A stretch of DNA of 64,000 bases from Lampris incognitus (lineage: Eukaryota > Chordata > Actinopteri > Lampriformes > Lampridae). Under the pieces are notes generated by a model, which was given only the letters and a program-made list of their open reading frames with translations, ran no database searches and was not told where the DNA came from. How positions within the stretch are numbered: position 1 is the first letter of the stretch; each line of letters opens with the position of its first letter. The stretch covers positions 32,676,923-32,740,922 of the forward strand of contig NC_079223.1 in the NCBI RefSeq assembly GCF_029633865.1, in the 5' to 3' direction. Positions 23,952-36,097 of this stretch are shown in pieces. A program made the position numbers and the translations under genes.

Positions 23952-24465
23952 ATAGAAATTTAGTGGATACACAGTACATTTACTGATATGTTTTATTTTT
24001 AAACCCCGTCAGTAGAAATCCCCTCACTATGATGGCTCTATAGTTTAACGAGGATAAGTCGTTTTCTATTCGTGTGTGCGTGTGCGTGTGTGTGTGTGTG
24101 TGTGGTTTGTTCTCTTTAGAAATAAGTTATTGTATTTTGATGACTGGATAGAAACCAATCTATGGTCTGTTGTGCCTTATGCCTGATGTGGCATGAAATG
24201 CTTTCCTTCCATGAACTGCTTTCCACAAATTTGACTTATTGTAAATCAAATAAAAGTGAACAGATTTGTGAAGAAAAAAAAGTTATTTAAATTAGAGATA
24301 ACTTCATCGGGGAATCAAAGTAATGTTTGTTTCTGTCCTCTGTCCTGGCTCCTCGGTGACTCCTGCACTGTATCAATTACACCAAAAGGCGGCAGCAGAA
24401 TGGTGGAAGAAAGAGGAGGCGGGAAAGGACGTGAAGTCATCAATCGGGGGCGTGGTTTGTTTAGA

Positions 24466-24477
24466 TTTCGCGCCAAA
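24466..24477 (+). promoter_or_regulatory. E2F site upstream of CDT1
   Basis: TTTCGCGCCAAA is a perfect bidirectional E2F consensus, 120 bp before the CDT1 start codon. CDT1 is an E2F-controlled G1/S gene in other vertebrates. Confidence 0.8.
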
Positions 24478-24596
24478 GGTTCATCTTCCGGAACGCGTCG
24501 GGTGGCGTATTGATACACTTACGAATCCTCGCTGAAGTTCATTTTGCTTTTGTTGTTCTCCGTTTAAGGCAGTTTGAGTTTGTGATTATTGTAATT

Positions 24597-27500
24597 ATGG
24601 CTCAGTCTCGAGTCACAGATTATTTCTCTCAGAGGAAACACAGCGGCATCGAAACAGAGACGAAGGGTAAAGGACCGAAAACTACGGCGCGACACAGAAG
24701 CGTGTTCGTGGACGAACCGAGAACAAGAACACGGTCTAAAAACACCGATAAACCCGCGTCTTCCAACTCCGTCCACGAAGAGTTCTTGCGGGTCATCGAG
24801 GAGGCGTCTGGAACTCACGGAGGACAGACGAAGAATGCCGCAGCCACCCCTTCCAGGCTCCGGACACAGAAGCGCCCCTCGGCCGACGCCGGCTGCGAAG
24901 CAATTGATCTCGGCGCCACGATGTTAAGCACCACCACCGAGCACAGCACGCCGAAGAGACGGCGGCTGGAGGTCAAAACCAACACAACGAGGATTGCCGA
25001 GAAGAAACTGAACTTCTGCAGAGACAGTGGGGCGGTAGAACAGGTCAGCTTGTCTTCATCTGAACCGGGGGTGGGGAGATGGGGGGCTGTCTGACATTGA
25101 GCTAACGTTATACGACTGTAAAGTCCCCTGGGACTGAAGTGTGATATATTTTTTGAGTTTTATTTGTCCTTAGAAATATGAAGAGAAAAAAAACATAAAT
25201 ATGAGATCAGGTGATTTATTAACAGCGCTGAGCTGCTGCTTCAGCAGTATGTATAGAGGTGGTATGCATAGCCGTTGTTTTGAGATATTTAGGCTATAAG
25301 TCTACATTATACAACTTTACCTCCAAAAGTTTACTTTTTGAACTCACGACAGAAGTTGTCTTATAAAATACTGCGGCTGTGTTATTTAACAAACGATATT
25401 TCCATAGCATAATAGGGTTTAAGGTTAAAGGTTGTTAGTTATGGTTAATTTGAATATTTACTAACAGCACTACATTAAGGTGTATGGTAGTAGTAGTAGA
25501 CAGGATATGAGTGATTGATCATCTCAGATTAACAAACGTAAACTGAACATTTCTAACCCTGTAATTGTGAACAATAGGGACTGATAGGATTGCAGACTAA
25601 AGAGGTTACCATCTGAATTGCCCTCGACAAAAAAAGGGTACGGTAACACACAGACTGGGCATGAGTAGGTTAATCAAATGGCACGTAATCAATTCCTGTA
25701 ACTGCATAAATATGTTATTCAAATAGCTAAAAGTGTACAAAAACTTAGATTTATAGCTATTGTTGTCTTGATGCATGCTCAATAATCCAGGTAAGGAAAT
25801 CACAGAAAGTTGAATCAGTTGATCCGATTTCCTATCCAGGGACACTCCCTAGCCACTGGTTCAGATTTGTGGATGACACCTGGGTTAAAATTAAAGCTCA
25901 GGATGTACCACATTTCACTGACCACGTCAATGCTGGAAAACCACATCAAGTTTCCAGGGAGGATGTGAAAAATGACAGGTTGGCCTTCTTAGACTGAAAT
26001 TGCATTTAATGATGGGGGACGTTTAATTGTGTATGTTTACTGTAAACCAACATTTATTGATCAATACTAAAGATTTGACTCTCAGCCACTGGAGCACAAA
26101 CTAGGAGTCATCAGAACACCGTACCACTGAGCTGACAACGTCCCCACTGACACATCGGCCTGGGAAGGGGAGAAATCCTACATTAAACAGGCCCTGGTTA
26201 AGTGTGTTTATCCTAACTGGGCATTTTTCAAAGCCAGGAAGATGCTCAAAACAGCGCACCAGGCAATCGAAGCGAGGAGAAGGAAAACAGCTGCCTAAGC
26301 ATAAACCAGTTGTGATTCCATATGTGGCGGGAGTTTCAGAACAGTTCAGACGTGTATTTTCCAAACACCGTGTCTCAGTTGCGTTCAATCCCCAAAACAC
26401 GCTGTGCCAGAAATTGGTCCACTCCGAGGATCGGGTCCCCTAGCACAAACAGTGCTGGGAGGATTGCTGTGACTTGTACATGGCGAGAAACCAAACATGC
26501 TGGCGAGCTGTCAAAACACAGAAGAGCTACCTCGTCAGACCAAGACTCTGCAGTCTACACCCATCTACAGAACAGTGGCCACTCTTTCAATGATGAGGAT
26601 GTGCACATCCTTGATAGGGAGGAACACTGGTGTGAACAGGGAGGCAAAGACGCCATCTATGTGAAGAGGGAATGACCATCACTGAACCTAGGGGGTGGGG
26701 GCTAAGAGCACATCTGTTGCCATCTTACAATGCTGTGATTGCAACTATTCTCCAGTCCTCTGTGCCATTGTAACCCTATTCAATGGTCACGGCAATTTGC
26801 ATATGAAACCCATCGTTGGGTTCAGTCATTATGCAACTGTGCTGTTTATAAGGGTGGGGATGCCTGCTGTCAGTTGAGACTGACGAAGTTACTTAGATGA
26901 GTGATGAAACATTTCTCCCAATAAACGTGTCCAGATGAACTGGTTCAACTTTCTGTGATTGCTACTATTGTTATTAAAGAAATAGCTACTTGTTATTGTC
27001 TTCCTGTGTTTTTACCCAATTTGTTTTCTTTTCCTCTTCCTCCTGTCTCCAGACTGCAGAGTTGAGTGGTGTGGCTAAGCCTGCTGTACATCTCCCTGCT
27101 AATCCTGGGACACAGGGCAGCATCTCGCCACATGGAAGCCAAAACACCCTGCATTCAGCTAAAGGGACTGGCAAAACAACGGTGTGTTGTAATTCAGAGT
27201 GGATTGGTATATTGCACCACATACTGATCTAGGACAGCAAGATTCAATCAGTTTTTAAAGATATGTGAATCTGACATGCTGACCTACATTAGGCCCTGGT
27301 TGATTTTAATGTTTATAAAATGGTTTTAACCTGCATTGAGATTTTAACATGATGCTATTTTCTCCTCCTCTCTCAGGCCTTGTCTAAAAATGATGTTGCA
27401 GCACTCAGGTCACGTCTTCATAAGATCAAGAAACAAGCAGAGAAACTGTCTAGTGCTGCACCTCCTTCCTCTTCCTGCTCCACTGTCTCCATACCAGAGA

Positions 27501-30500
27501 AAAAGCCCCTGTCCAGAACCCCAGACTCCACCACAGCTGAAGCTGTCGGCCTGAAGGCCACCATAGCACGGGCTAAGGAGCTAGCCGTCATCCAAAAGAA
27601 GAAGAAAACTGAGAAAGAGGACAGAAATCAGACAGACTCACATCCACAGGACAGGTGAGATGTGTGTTGGTTCGTTTATCAGGGAGTAAATGAATCACTT
27701 TCCCAGAGCAAAAGAGCATCAGCTTTCACTGTAACTGACTTAGTTGTGCTGTTATGCTAACTCCCTTTTCCCTCCACTGTTCTCTACTAGTGATCAAGTT
27801 CCAGCCTACCAGCGCTACCATACTTTAGCCCAGCCGGCGGCACCAGGCCTGACCTTACCTTACCAGTACAAGCTGCTGGCGGAGATGTTCAGGTGTCTGG
27901 ACACGATCGTTGGCATGCTTTACAACCGGTCAGAGATCATTACATTCGCCAAGGTCAAACAAGGAGTTCAAGACATGATGCGCAAGTATGTGAAATGCTT
28001 TTTAACCTTCAAATTCTGTTACTTACATTATTGAAATATCAAATCTATTTGTGTATGCTGTACAGAAGGATGATGGTTGCAGGTGTGGTGCTGTAGCTGG
28101 AAGGGCTCATTCCACTTATATTTAACTAATGTCATGTTCACATTTTTCCAGGCGTTTTGAGGAGAGTCATCTGGGCCAGATAAAGACAGTGTTTCCTGAT
28201 GCCTACACTTTTAGACAAGAGAAGAACATTCCCAACTTCAGCTGCAACATTAAGAAGGGCAGCTACCAGCTTACACTGGATCCTGTCATCCATTCAGGTA
28301 CCAACCAGCTCCTGGATCATAGTAATAGTTTGACTGTCAGGTCTACATGGTGGTGGTGGTCACGTGGCTCAGGTCCTAGGCTGTTCTGGTGCCATCTGGA
28401 CACTGCTTGGCATTCTCAACAAATTCTTCATACATATATCTTATAGTTCTGTTAAATTAAATGATTAATTCTGGGCAGCATGTTGGCCCAGTGGTTAGCG
28501 CTGTTGCCTCACAGCAAGAAGGTCATGGGTTCAAACCTCAGGCCGTCCCAGGTCCTTTATGTGTGGAGTTTGTATGTTTTCCCCATGTCTACATGGGTTT
28601 CCTCCGGGTGCTCTGGCTTCCTCCCACCATCAAAAAGACATGCATGTTAGGGTTAATACTCCTGTCTGTACCCCTGACCAAGACAATGATAATGAAAAAA
28701 AGAACTGGCGTTGGTCCCCGGGCGCTGGGTTGGGTTAAATGAAGAAGATAAATTCACTGGGCATCCGGGTAGCAATTTGTGTGGTGCTGTCTATTTCATT
28801 GCCTACCAACATGGGGATCGCCTGTTTGAATCCCCGTGTTACCTCCAGCTTGGTCAGGTGTCTGTACAGACACAATACGCCGTGTCTGCAGGTGGGAAGC
28901 CGGATGTGGGTATATGTCCTGGTCGCTGCACTAGCTCCTCTGGTCAGTCTGTTTGGGGGGAGGGGGAACTGGGGGGAATAGCATGATCCTCCCACGCGCT
29001 ACGTCCCCCTGAAGAAACTCCTCGCTGTCAGGTGAAAAGTAGCGCCTGGTGACTACATGTATCGGAGGAGGTAGTCTGCAGCCCTCCCCTGATCAGCAGA
29101 GGGGGTTGAGCAGTGACCGGGACGGCTCGAAAGATTGGGGTAATTGGCCAGGTACAATTGGGGAGGGGGATTTTTTTTTTTTTTAAATAAAAGAACATTG
29201 TAACCTGTACAATGACAAAAATAAAGTAGCTTTTTTTCTGCTTTATCCTCTTTCAGTGTTGCGTTCTATAAATTTTGTTTTATTCTGTACACACAACATC
29301 CATTGCACGTCTGTCCATCTTGGGAGCGATCCTTCCTCTGTTGCTCTGCCTGAGGTTTTTTCCTATTTTTTCCGTGTTAAAGGGTTTTTTTAGGGAGTTG
29401 TTCCTTATCCGATGCGAGGGTCAAAGGACAGGATGTTGTATTGCTGTAAAGCCCCCTGAAGCAAATTTTTTATTTGTGATATTGGGCTATATAATTAGAA
29501 TTGACTTGACTATCTGATGGATTGAGGTTTCATCTTGTTATGTTGGGTATCACTTAAGTTATAGTCTTTAGTTGGGACATAATGCTTCATATATGCAAAA
29601 AATAAGGCCTACTATTACAAGATGATTCATAGCATAAATTATGTTGGAAAGATATGTTTTTGAAGTATTTGCCTGAAGTAATAATAGTAATAATCATTAC
29701 ATTTATATAGCGGTTTTTAGACACCCAAACTTGGTTAAGACATTGTAACGTCTTTTCTAACGATCCTCTAAATATTTACAGGTGTTTTTAATGTTGAATT
29801 TCAGTGTTTTTCTTATCCAACCATCAGTACTGTAATGGAGATGCAGTATTTTCACCTCTACTTCGTGCTCACAGTGTTGGGCTTAATTGAACCCTGTAAA
29901 GAGTCCTCTACTTTGTTTTTTTTTTCTTGTTTCCAGACCAGAATGAAGCTCGTCCTCTCCTGTTAGCCTCTCGACTCGTGGGGAGAAGATGCATCTTCCA
30001 CCAGAATCTGGTCTCTATCGTCAAACAGCACCACAAGGTTAGGGGCCAGTGGATCTCCAGTATGACATCTAACAGTCTACCTTAGTCGGGATTGTAGCTG
30101 AGGAAAGAGTGAACCCTGTGGATGTGGGTTGATGGGACATTTCAGTGGAGTTTCCTGATTTAGCTGGTACTCAATTAGTAATTACACATATGACTATCAA
30201 AAGACCATTTAGGCTGTGGTAACATACACATCTCAATGGCAAACGGCTAAAAGATTCTATGTGTATATCAACTTTCCTAGAGCATAACAACTAGCAATCA
30301 ATACCAAGTGGCACTAATTGAAACAAAGCAAACGGCTCACACGTTGTTAATGTTCACACCTCTTAACAATGGATGTCAGGTTTCAGGAAGAATTGCACAC
30401 GGCACCTTTTTTGAAGAAGGAAATTGAGTGTTGTAATGGGGCAAATAGTAAATCTATAAACTATGATCAAGAAAAATCTTTAAACTGTGTCTCTCATACC

Positions 30501-32107
30501 TATATTATTTCTTTTGATTTGTGTCTCCAGAATTTCCTGTCCTCACTGGTTCCTCCAATGTTTGTACCAGAAGACAAGCTGACCCGCTGGCATCCTCGCT
30601 TCAATGTGGACACGGTGCCGGCGGTCCAGATCAGTCCACTGCCTCAGCCGCCACATGCTGGGAAACTCTCCACGGCACAGGAGGTCCTAGACAAGGCCCG
30701 TTCCCTCATGACACCCAAGGTACGAGATTGAATAAGGGGATTTTTACTTTTGCTCCCAGAATCTAAATTACTTAGAGACAAACTTAGTTTCACAACAGCG
30801 CTGTTCTATTTCACAACTGTTTCAAATGTCAGCAAAAAACATGGAAGTTTTGCTGTTTCCTCAATGCTCTTGTTCTGCTTTTCTATCTTTTAGATGGAGA
30901 AGGCCCTCGCTCAAATGGCTTTAAAAATGGAGGAAGCAGTAGCCAGTAAAGAGTCAGACCTGGATTCTACCCTGACCTCCTCAACTGTTACCCCTACAGC
31001 TGCCCCCCCTGAGGTTCAGGTCCCAAGTGCTCTTAAAGGAGTGTCCCAGTCTCTGCTGGACAGGGTAGATACCGTAATAAACCTATACAAAGTAGAGCAC
31101 ACACATCCAGACCAATGATAATATCCAGGAAAGACGCCGCATCGAAATGACATCACAAATTGGACCAAACCATTTAGTAAATAGGAATGGTTTCTGTCCA
31201 TATAACGCTTCTGAGTAATATGATTGGTTCGCTAAATGCTGTGGCATTGAGACTGTCTGGTTGTGACTGATTGGTTCATGTTCTATTGTCAGATTCGGGC
31301 AAAAGAGGCCCAGAAGCTGCAGGTGGCCATGACTCGGGATCCCGCCAAAGAGGAGCGTCTCCTGATGATGTCACGGCTTGGCGACCTGGCCAGGTTTCTG
31401 CGCAACCTCTTTGTTTCAGAGAAGAAACCAGCTCTGGTGATAGAACTGGTCTGTACCAGGATGGTGGCTAGCTACGGGCCTGCTCTAAGCACAGGTTGGT
31501 AGAAAATATTTTTAGGAATGTAAGATAATGACTGAATGCTCAGTCACTGTCACTGCCTTAACCTGCTTATGATCGAAGAGACGGTCTGTTAAGATGTGAA
31601 AGTTGATTTGTTTTAGCTTATTTCCCCAGTCACATTATGCACTTACTCAAAAACCTTTGCCAAAAAAAATCAAATTGTTTAGATTTTGATGGGAAAAAAA
31701 GTCAGCTTAACTTCCTCTAAAACAAACAGATTTTTGTGATTGTCACCAAGTCTGAGCAATATTCCAACCAATAATATCAAATGTTTTGCACCATCAAATC
31801 ACATCCCTCCCTGTTGTCCCATTCTAATATCCTGTTTTACTTGGAAATATGTCAACATTACTGAAGAGAGATGCTGTCTTTAAGGTTACAGGTTGCGGCT
31901 TGTTTCTATTCTGATGTATGCCTTTTTTTATCTTCCTGATCAGGTGAGATGGAGAAGCACATCCATATGCTGGCAGAGCTGGCTCCTGATTGGTTGACAA
32001 TTCATAAAATCAGGAAGGATTTCTACCTGAAGCTGGATAAGAACATGGAGCTGAACGATGTTGTGAACAAACTGAACACCCGACTCAGAGAAGCGGAGCG
32101 AGTCTGA
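24597..32107 (+). CDS. cdt1: DNA replication licensing factor Cdt1
   Basis: Cdt1 loads the MCM2-7 helicase onto origins in the nucleus and is inhibited by geminin. Ten coding exons give 673 aa: 24597-25043, 27053-27181, 27377-27654, 27791-27985, 28152-28297, 29937-30037, 30531-30719, 30894-31064, 31293-31494 and 31944-32107; all introns are GT-AG and phases agree. Residues 3-10 'QSRVTDYF' with Lys14 form a PIP degron for CRL4-Cdt2, and 'RRRL' at 121-124 is a cyclin-binding motif. The geminin-binding fold begins near residue 296 ('[16 protein letters not shown]'). The C-terminal MCM-binding winged helix is in the last two exons ('[10 protein letters not shown]'). The ATG is chosen because the PIP box is normally at the very N-terminus; an in-frame ATG at 24510 would add 29 unlike residues. 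An E2F site lies upstream. Confidence 0.95.
25771..26965 (+). mobile_element. Penelope-like element in CDT1 intron 1
   Basis: The RT catalytic block reads '[15 protein letters not shown]' near 25860. A later part has '[17 protein letters not shown]' and a GIY-YIG-region end ('[20 protein letters not shown]'). The 3' end is 'AGATGAGTGATGAAACATTT' and 'AATAAACGTGTCCAGATGAA'. The reverse complement of the final 40-50 bp occurs at 25771-25815, an inverted terminal piece typical of this class. It has many stops. Confidence 0.8.
28478..29235 (+). mobile_element. SINE family B2, split by another SINE
   Basis: Head 'CCCAGTGGTTAGCGCTGTTG' and body to 28757; tail 'AATGACAAAAATAAAGTAGC' at 29211-29230. 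The uninterrupted antisense copy at 37465-37835 shows the two parts belong together. Lies in CDT1 intron 5. Confidence 0.78.
28759..29186 (+). mobile_element. tRNA-derived SINE (family A)
   Basis: 'GGCATCCGGGTAGC' head, a B-box region 'TGTTTGAATCCCC' at 28825-28837, 'CTGGGGGGAATAGC', 'CTACGTCCCCCTG' and a T-rich end. Family A has five copies in this window (also 34310, 56257, 57838, 59424). This one is nested in family B2. Confidence 0.88.
29240..29512 (+). mobile_element. Retroelement 3' tail
   Basis: Same repeat as 21875-22150 but sense: 'GAGGTTTTTTCCTATTTTTT', 'GATGCGAGGGTC', ending 'GGGCTATATAATTAGAATTG'. In CDT1 intron 5. A short antisense copy is at 34064-34135 and an unrelated SINE tail at 29676-29740. 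Confidence 0.65.
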
Positions 32108-33822
32108 GGACGTTTTTACTGTTCCTTCTTAAAATGAATAGCAGAAGTACAATGGAGATACCTTTAACATCAATACTAGGTACCAATGAGAATTTAACAA
32201 GATTTTTAGCGCTCAGTTTGGGGGACAACAGAGACTTGACCACCTGAGCCAAATTTTAGTTTTAAATCCATTTTTGGGATTGACTGGTCTTGTCTGATGT
32301 AACTGAAAAGATTGGATTTTCTCCTGTGTTGCACTCTGTACCGACAAGAAAGCTTTCAAGTAAACTTTCAAGTAAAGAGGGAGGTTTTCAAATGTCATCT
32401 ATTTTGGGGTTTTTTTTTTTTTACATCAGATGTTGTTCAGTTTAGTATTTTTTAAACAAATTTGACACTTTGCTCTACAGTCCAGAAATAATGTTTGATG
32501 GCGATCAATCTTTCTAGTAAAAATGAATGTCTGAAACTACTTTCATCTTCAATTTTAAATTCCTCAGTTCAAAATGCTGTTCAGTAATTCTAATGCCTAC
32601 ACTGAAAGGTAACATTAAAATCTCGGAATAGATTTTTTTTTTTTTCCTTGATGGGAAGGCAGACATATTTGGTCTTGGCACACAGTTCCTAGTTCAGTCA
32701 TAAATCAAATTAGAAGGAATGGTAAAGACTTATCCGGTGTAAAATAGCCACACATCAGCCAAATCATTTCGTTCCCTGAAGACGACCTTTAAGATCTAAT
32801 TTTGTATAAGCAGAAAATTGATCAGTGGCACAGATAGGACTTTATTTCGGTTTCATTAGACATCATATCATATGATCCACAACAGAAAATTAACGTACTG
32901 TTTAAATGAAAACTGCTTTTAGTTTATTACTTTCTCATTTCAACATGAAATGCATATTTCAGCACTACCATACCATGAACCTCGTTTACTGTCATTTAAA
33001 GAAATTTGAACACGAGTAAGTCATTGAATCTTAACTCAGACAAAAACCTTAGTCCTATATTGAATGAACAATTCCTGAACACGCATAAAAAAATCCTGAA
33101 GCTTATTAGCAATGTTGATTCCAGAGAATCAACTTGAATCAACGTAAGACAAAGACATACAACTGACACGACTTATAAACTGGTAGTCATGGTAAAAATG
33201 CATTCAGTAATTTGAAAACCGTTAATAATTACTCATGTTTCCATTATACAGCGTCATGCAGACAAATGAACCTTAGCTGAAAAAATAAATTTGCTTCCAT
33301 TATTTTTTTTTTACATTAAAAACATTTCATAATTTGAACCCATTTTAAGGTTTACTCCAGCCTTTTATAAAGCTGCAGGAAAATTAAAATTAGTAATAGT
33401 TTTCGTTTTTATCAGAGCTTGCTGCTAAACCTTTGTAGCACAGTTCAAGCTTTTATTTCAAGCTAAACATGAGCCACTTGTTAACATGAGGACTTATAAA
33501 ATGAAAGGTACCAGTGGCTCATTCAGCTGCATTGTACTGCCTTCACAGGAGCCTCATTTAAAAGACATGGAGGTTTATAATTTAGACAAGCCCAGAGGAG
33601 CTTATGAGATCCGTTAAAGCAGACCACTGCATTTAGAAAACTCAGTTTAGGAATTAAAATGATGACAGTGAATTTACTGACTTGAATTAACATTTGAAAG
33701 GTTTTTCATTGCCCCTCAAAGTGGAGAAATTCAGTGAGCTAATAATAAACCAAGTAGACTTGACGCAAAAGCTAGAAAAGCCCTCAGATGACGGCAATGG
33801 TTGCTTGTGTCTGTTGAGTTGG
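32108..33822. other. CDT1-APRT intergenic space (both 3' UTRs)
   Basis: AT-rich convergent 3' region with no recognised transposon. Candidate poly(A) signals: AATAAA at about 33284 on +, and TTTATT (AATAAA on -) at 32841 and 33453. Confidence 0.5.
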
Positions 33823-36061
33823 TCAGTACTGCACCAGAGAGAAGACGGTGTGCGGTTTGACTTTTTCTGCTCCATTTAAATCTTTGAGTTCGACGAGGAC
33901 CAAACACCCGAGAATCTCCGCCTGCTGCCTCGTCATCAACTCACAGGCTGCATTTAAAGTCCCTGGAAAAGAAATGAACACACACAGTTACATCTAATAG
34001 ATGATATCAAGAGAACTGCGTCATCAATAATTAGCATGACCTTTGATCTCCTTTACTCCAAGTCAAGTCCATATCACAAATTGCAAATTTGCCTCAAGGG
34101 GCTTTACAGCAACACAACTCCCACAAATAGCGAAATTGCGAAAGCAGAGCCCCAACATCACGACTACTTGTAAGATCATCTTTTTTTAATAAGTGTAAAA
34201 CTGTCAGAGGATTTCATCTTGACAGATTTTAGCTGGATGCTCTGAGTTTAGCCACAGAAAACAATGCAAGCATGGATTCATTGATCTCTTAAGGAATCCA
34301 GGAGAAATACGGGGATCGGCGGTTCGAATCCCCGTGTTACCTCCGGCTTGGTCGGGCATCCCTACAGACACAGTTGGCCGTGTCTGCGGGTGGGAAGCCG
34401 GATGTCGCAATGTGTACTGGTTGCTGCACTAGCGCCTCCTCTGGTCAGTCAGGGCACCTGTTCAGGGGGGAGGGGGAACTGGGGGGAATAGCGTGATCCT
34501 CCCCCATGCTACGTCCCCCTGGCTAAACTCCTCACTGTCAGGTGGAAAGAAGCGGCTGGCGACTCCACATGTATCGGAGGAGGCATTTGGTAGTATGCAG
34601 CCCTCCCTGGATTAGCAGAGGGGGTGGAGTAGTGACCAAAACGGCTCGGAAAATAGGGTAATTGGCCGGATGCAATTGGTGAGAAAAGGGGGGGGGGTGT
34701 AAAAAAAAATCCAGAAGATGAAATTTAAACCCAACTTTTAACAGCAGTAGTGAATCTCGTATCATTTGAGACCAGACTCAAATTCTGGGTTTTTACTGGG
34801 ATGGCTACTTTAATCTAAACAAGTCTACAGATAAAAGTCCCGGATTATTGGTCCAAAATAAGGAGCATCAATCTTTCCAGATACAGTTACAGACAGAATC
34901 TTCCTGGAACTGTGAACGGGTTGACAAAATCCAAGGATTCTGATATTTGAACATATTTTTGACAGCATAGCATTAAAGGTACAATCCGTAACGTCACGCT
35001 CCGTCATGGCTATGTGGAGTTGTGTGACAACACCAACGCTGTGCTGATGAGAAACATGATGCATCTCTCCACCAGGTCCACATTGAGTGTTTGTTTGAGA
35101 AACGGATGACTGAAAGCCTCAAAAGGAAGTGAAAGCGATGAGAGATCAGCTGGTTTTCTCATTCACAAGTAATTAAGTGAACATTTACAAAGTGGGGCAG
35201 ACAGACACTGTATGCATTATTTGTGGACTCTGCCTTTGACCAATAAAAATGCACATCCATATTCTGTCAGCATAAAGACAAGATAGCACGTGGATTTTTT
35301 TTTTGTCATCAATCGTATTTTTTTAAATCATCAATCTTATGATATAAAATCCAGGAAAATTCCAGGATTTGGTCTGAATGAGGTTCACCATTAAAAATTA
35401 CATTTCTTACCTCCAGTTGCCAACAGGTCATCGATGAGCAGGACCTTCTGTCCAGGACTGACTGAATCCTCTTGGACCTCGACTTCAGCCTGGGGAGGAC
35501 AGATGCCATTAAAATAATTTGAAATGTCTTACAAATGGAGATTGAGCAAGGAAAAGGTCGTTTAAATGTCTTTTCTACATCACATCACATATTTACAGGT
35601 TTGACCACATATCTTGGTTTGACTGTGGTTTAGGAGGTAAAGCTGGTCGTCTGGTAACTGGAGGTTGCCGGTTCAGTCCTCGGCTCCTCCTTAAATATGG
35701 AGGTGTCCTTGAGAAAAACCCCCAATTGCTCCCGATGAACTAGTTGTGTTGCATGGCAGACACTGCCGTCGGTGTAATAGTGTGTGTGTAAGTGAATGAA
35801 TGTGAGGCATTCATTGATTGTAAAGCGCTTTTTGAGTGGCTGTTGCAGCTAGAAAAGCGCTATATAAATGCAGTCCATTTACCATCTTTATATCTGTATG
35901 TATGTGTGCGTGTGTCCTACCTGGCCATATTCCAAATTGTATACCACAGAAACGGTTGGTCCCGGCAGTTTGCCCTTCTTCCTGACCAGGACAAATCCTG
36001 CTCCTAACCTCTGGGCCAGAAGAGGACCAAACAGAAAACCACGAGCATCTAGACCTGCACG

Positions 36062-36097
<36 letters not shown>

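Noticed and set aside
24510-24596. Upstream in-frame ATG for CDT1
   Set aside because: It would place 29 hydrophobic, unconserved residues before the PIP degron, which is normally at the extreme N-terminus.
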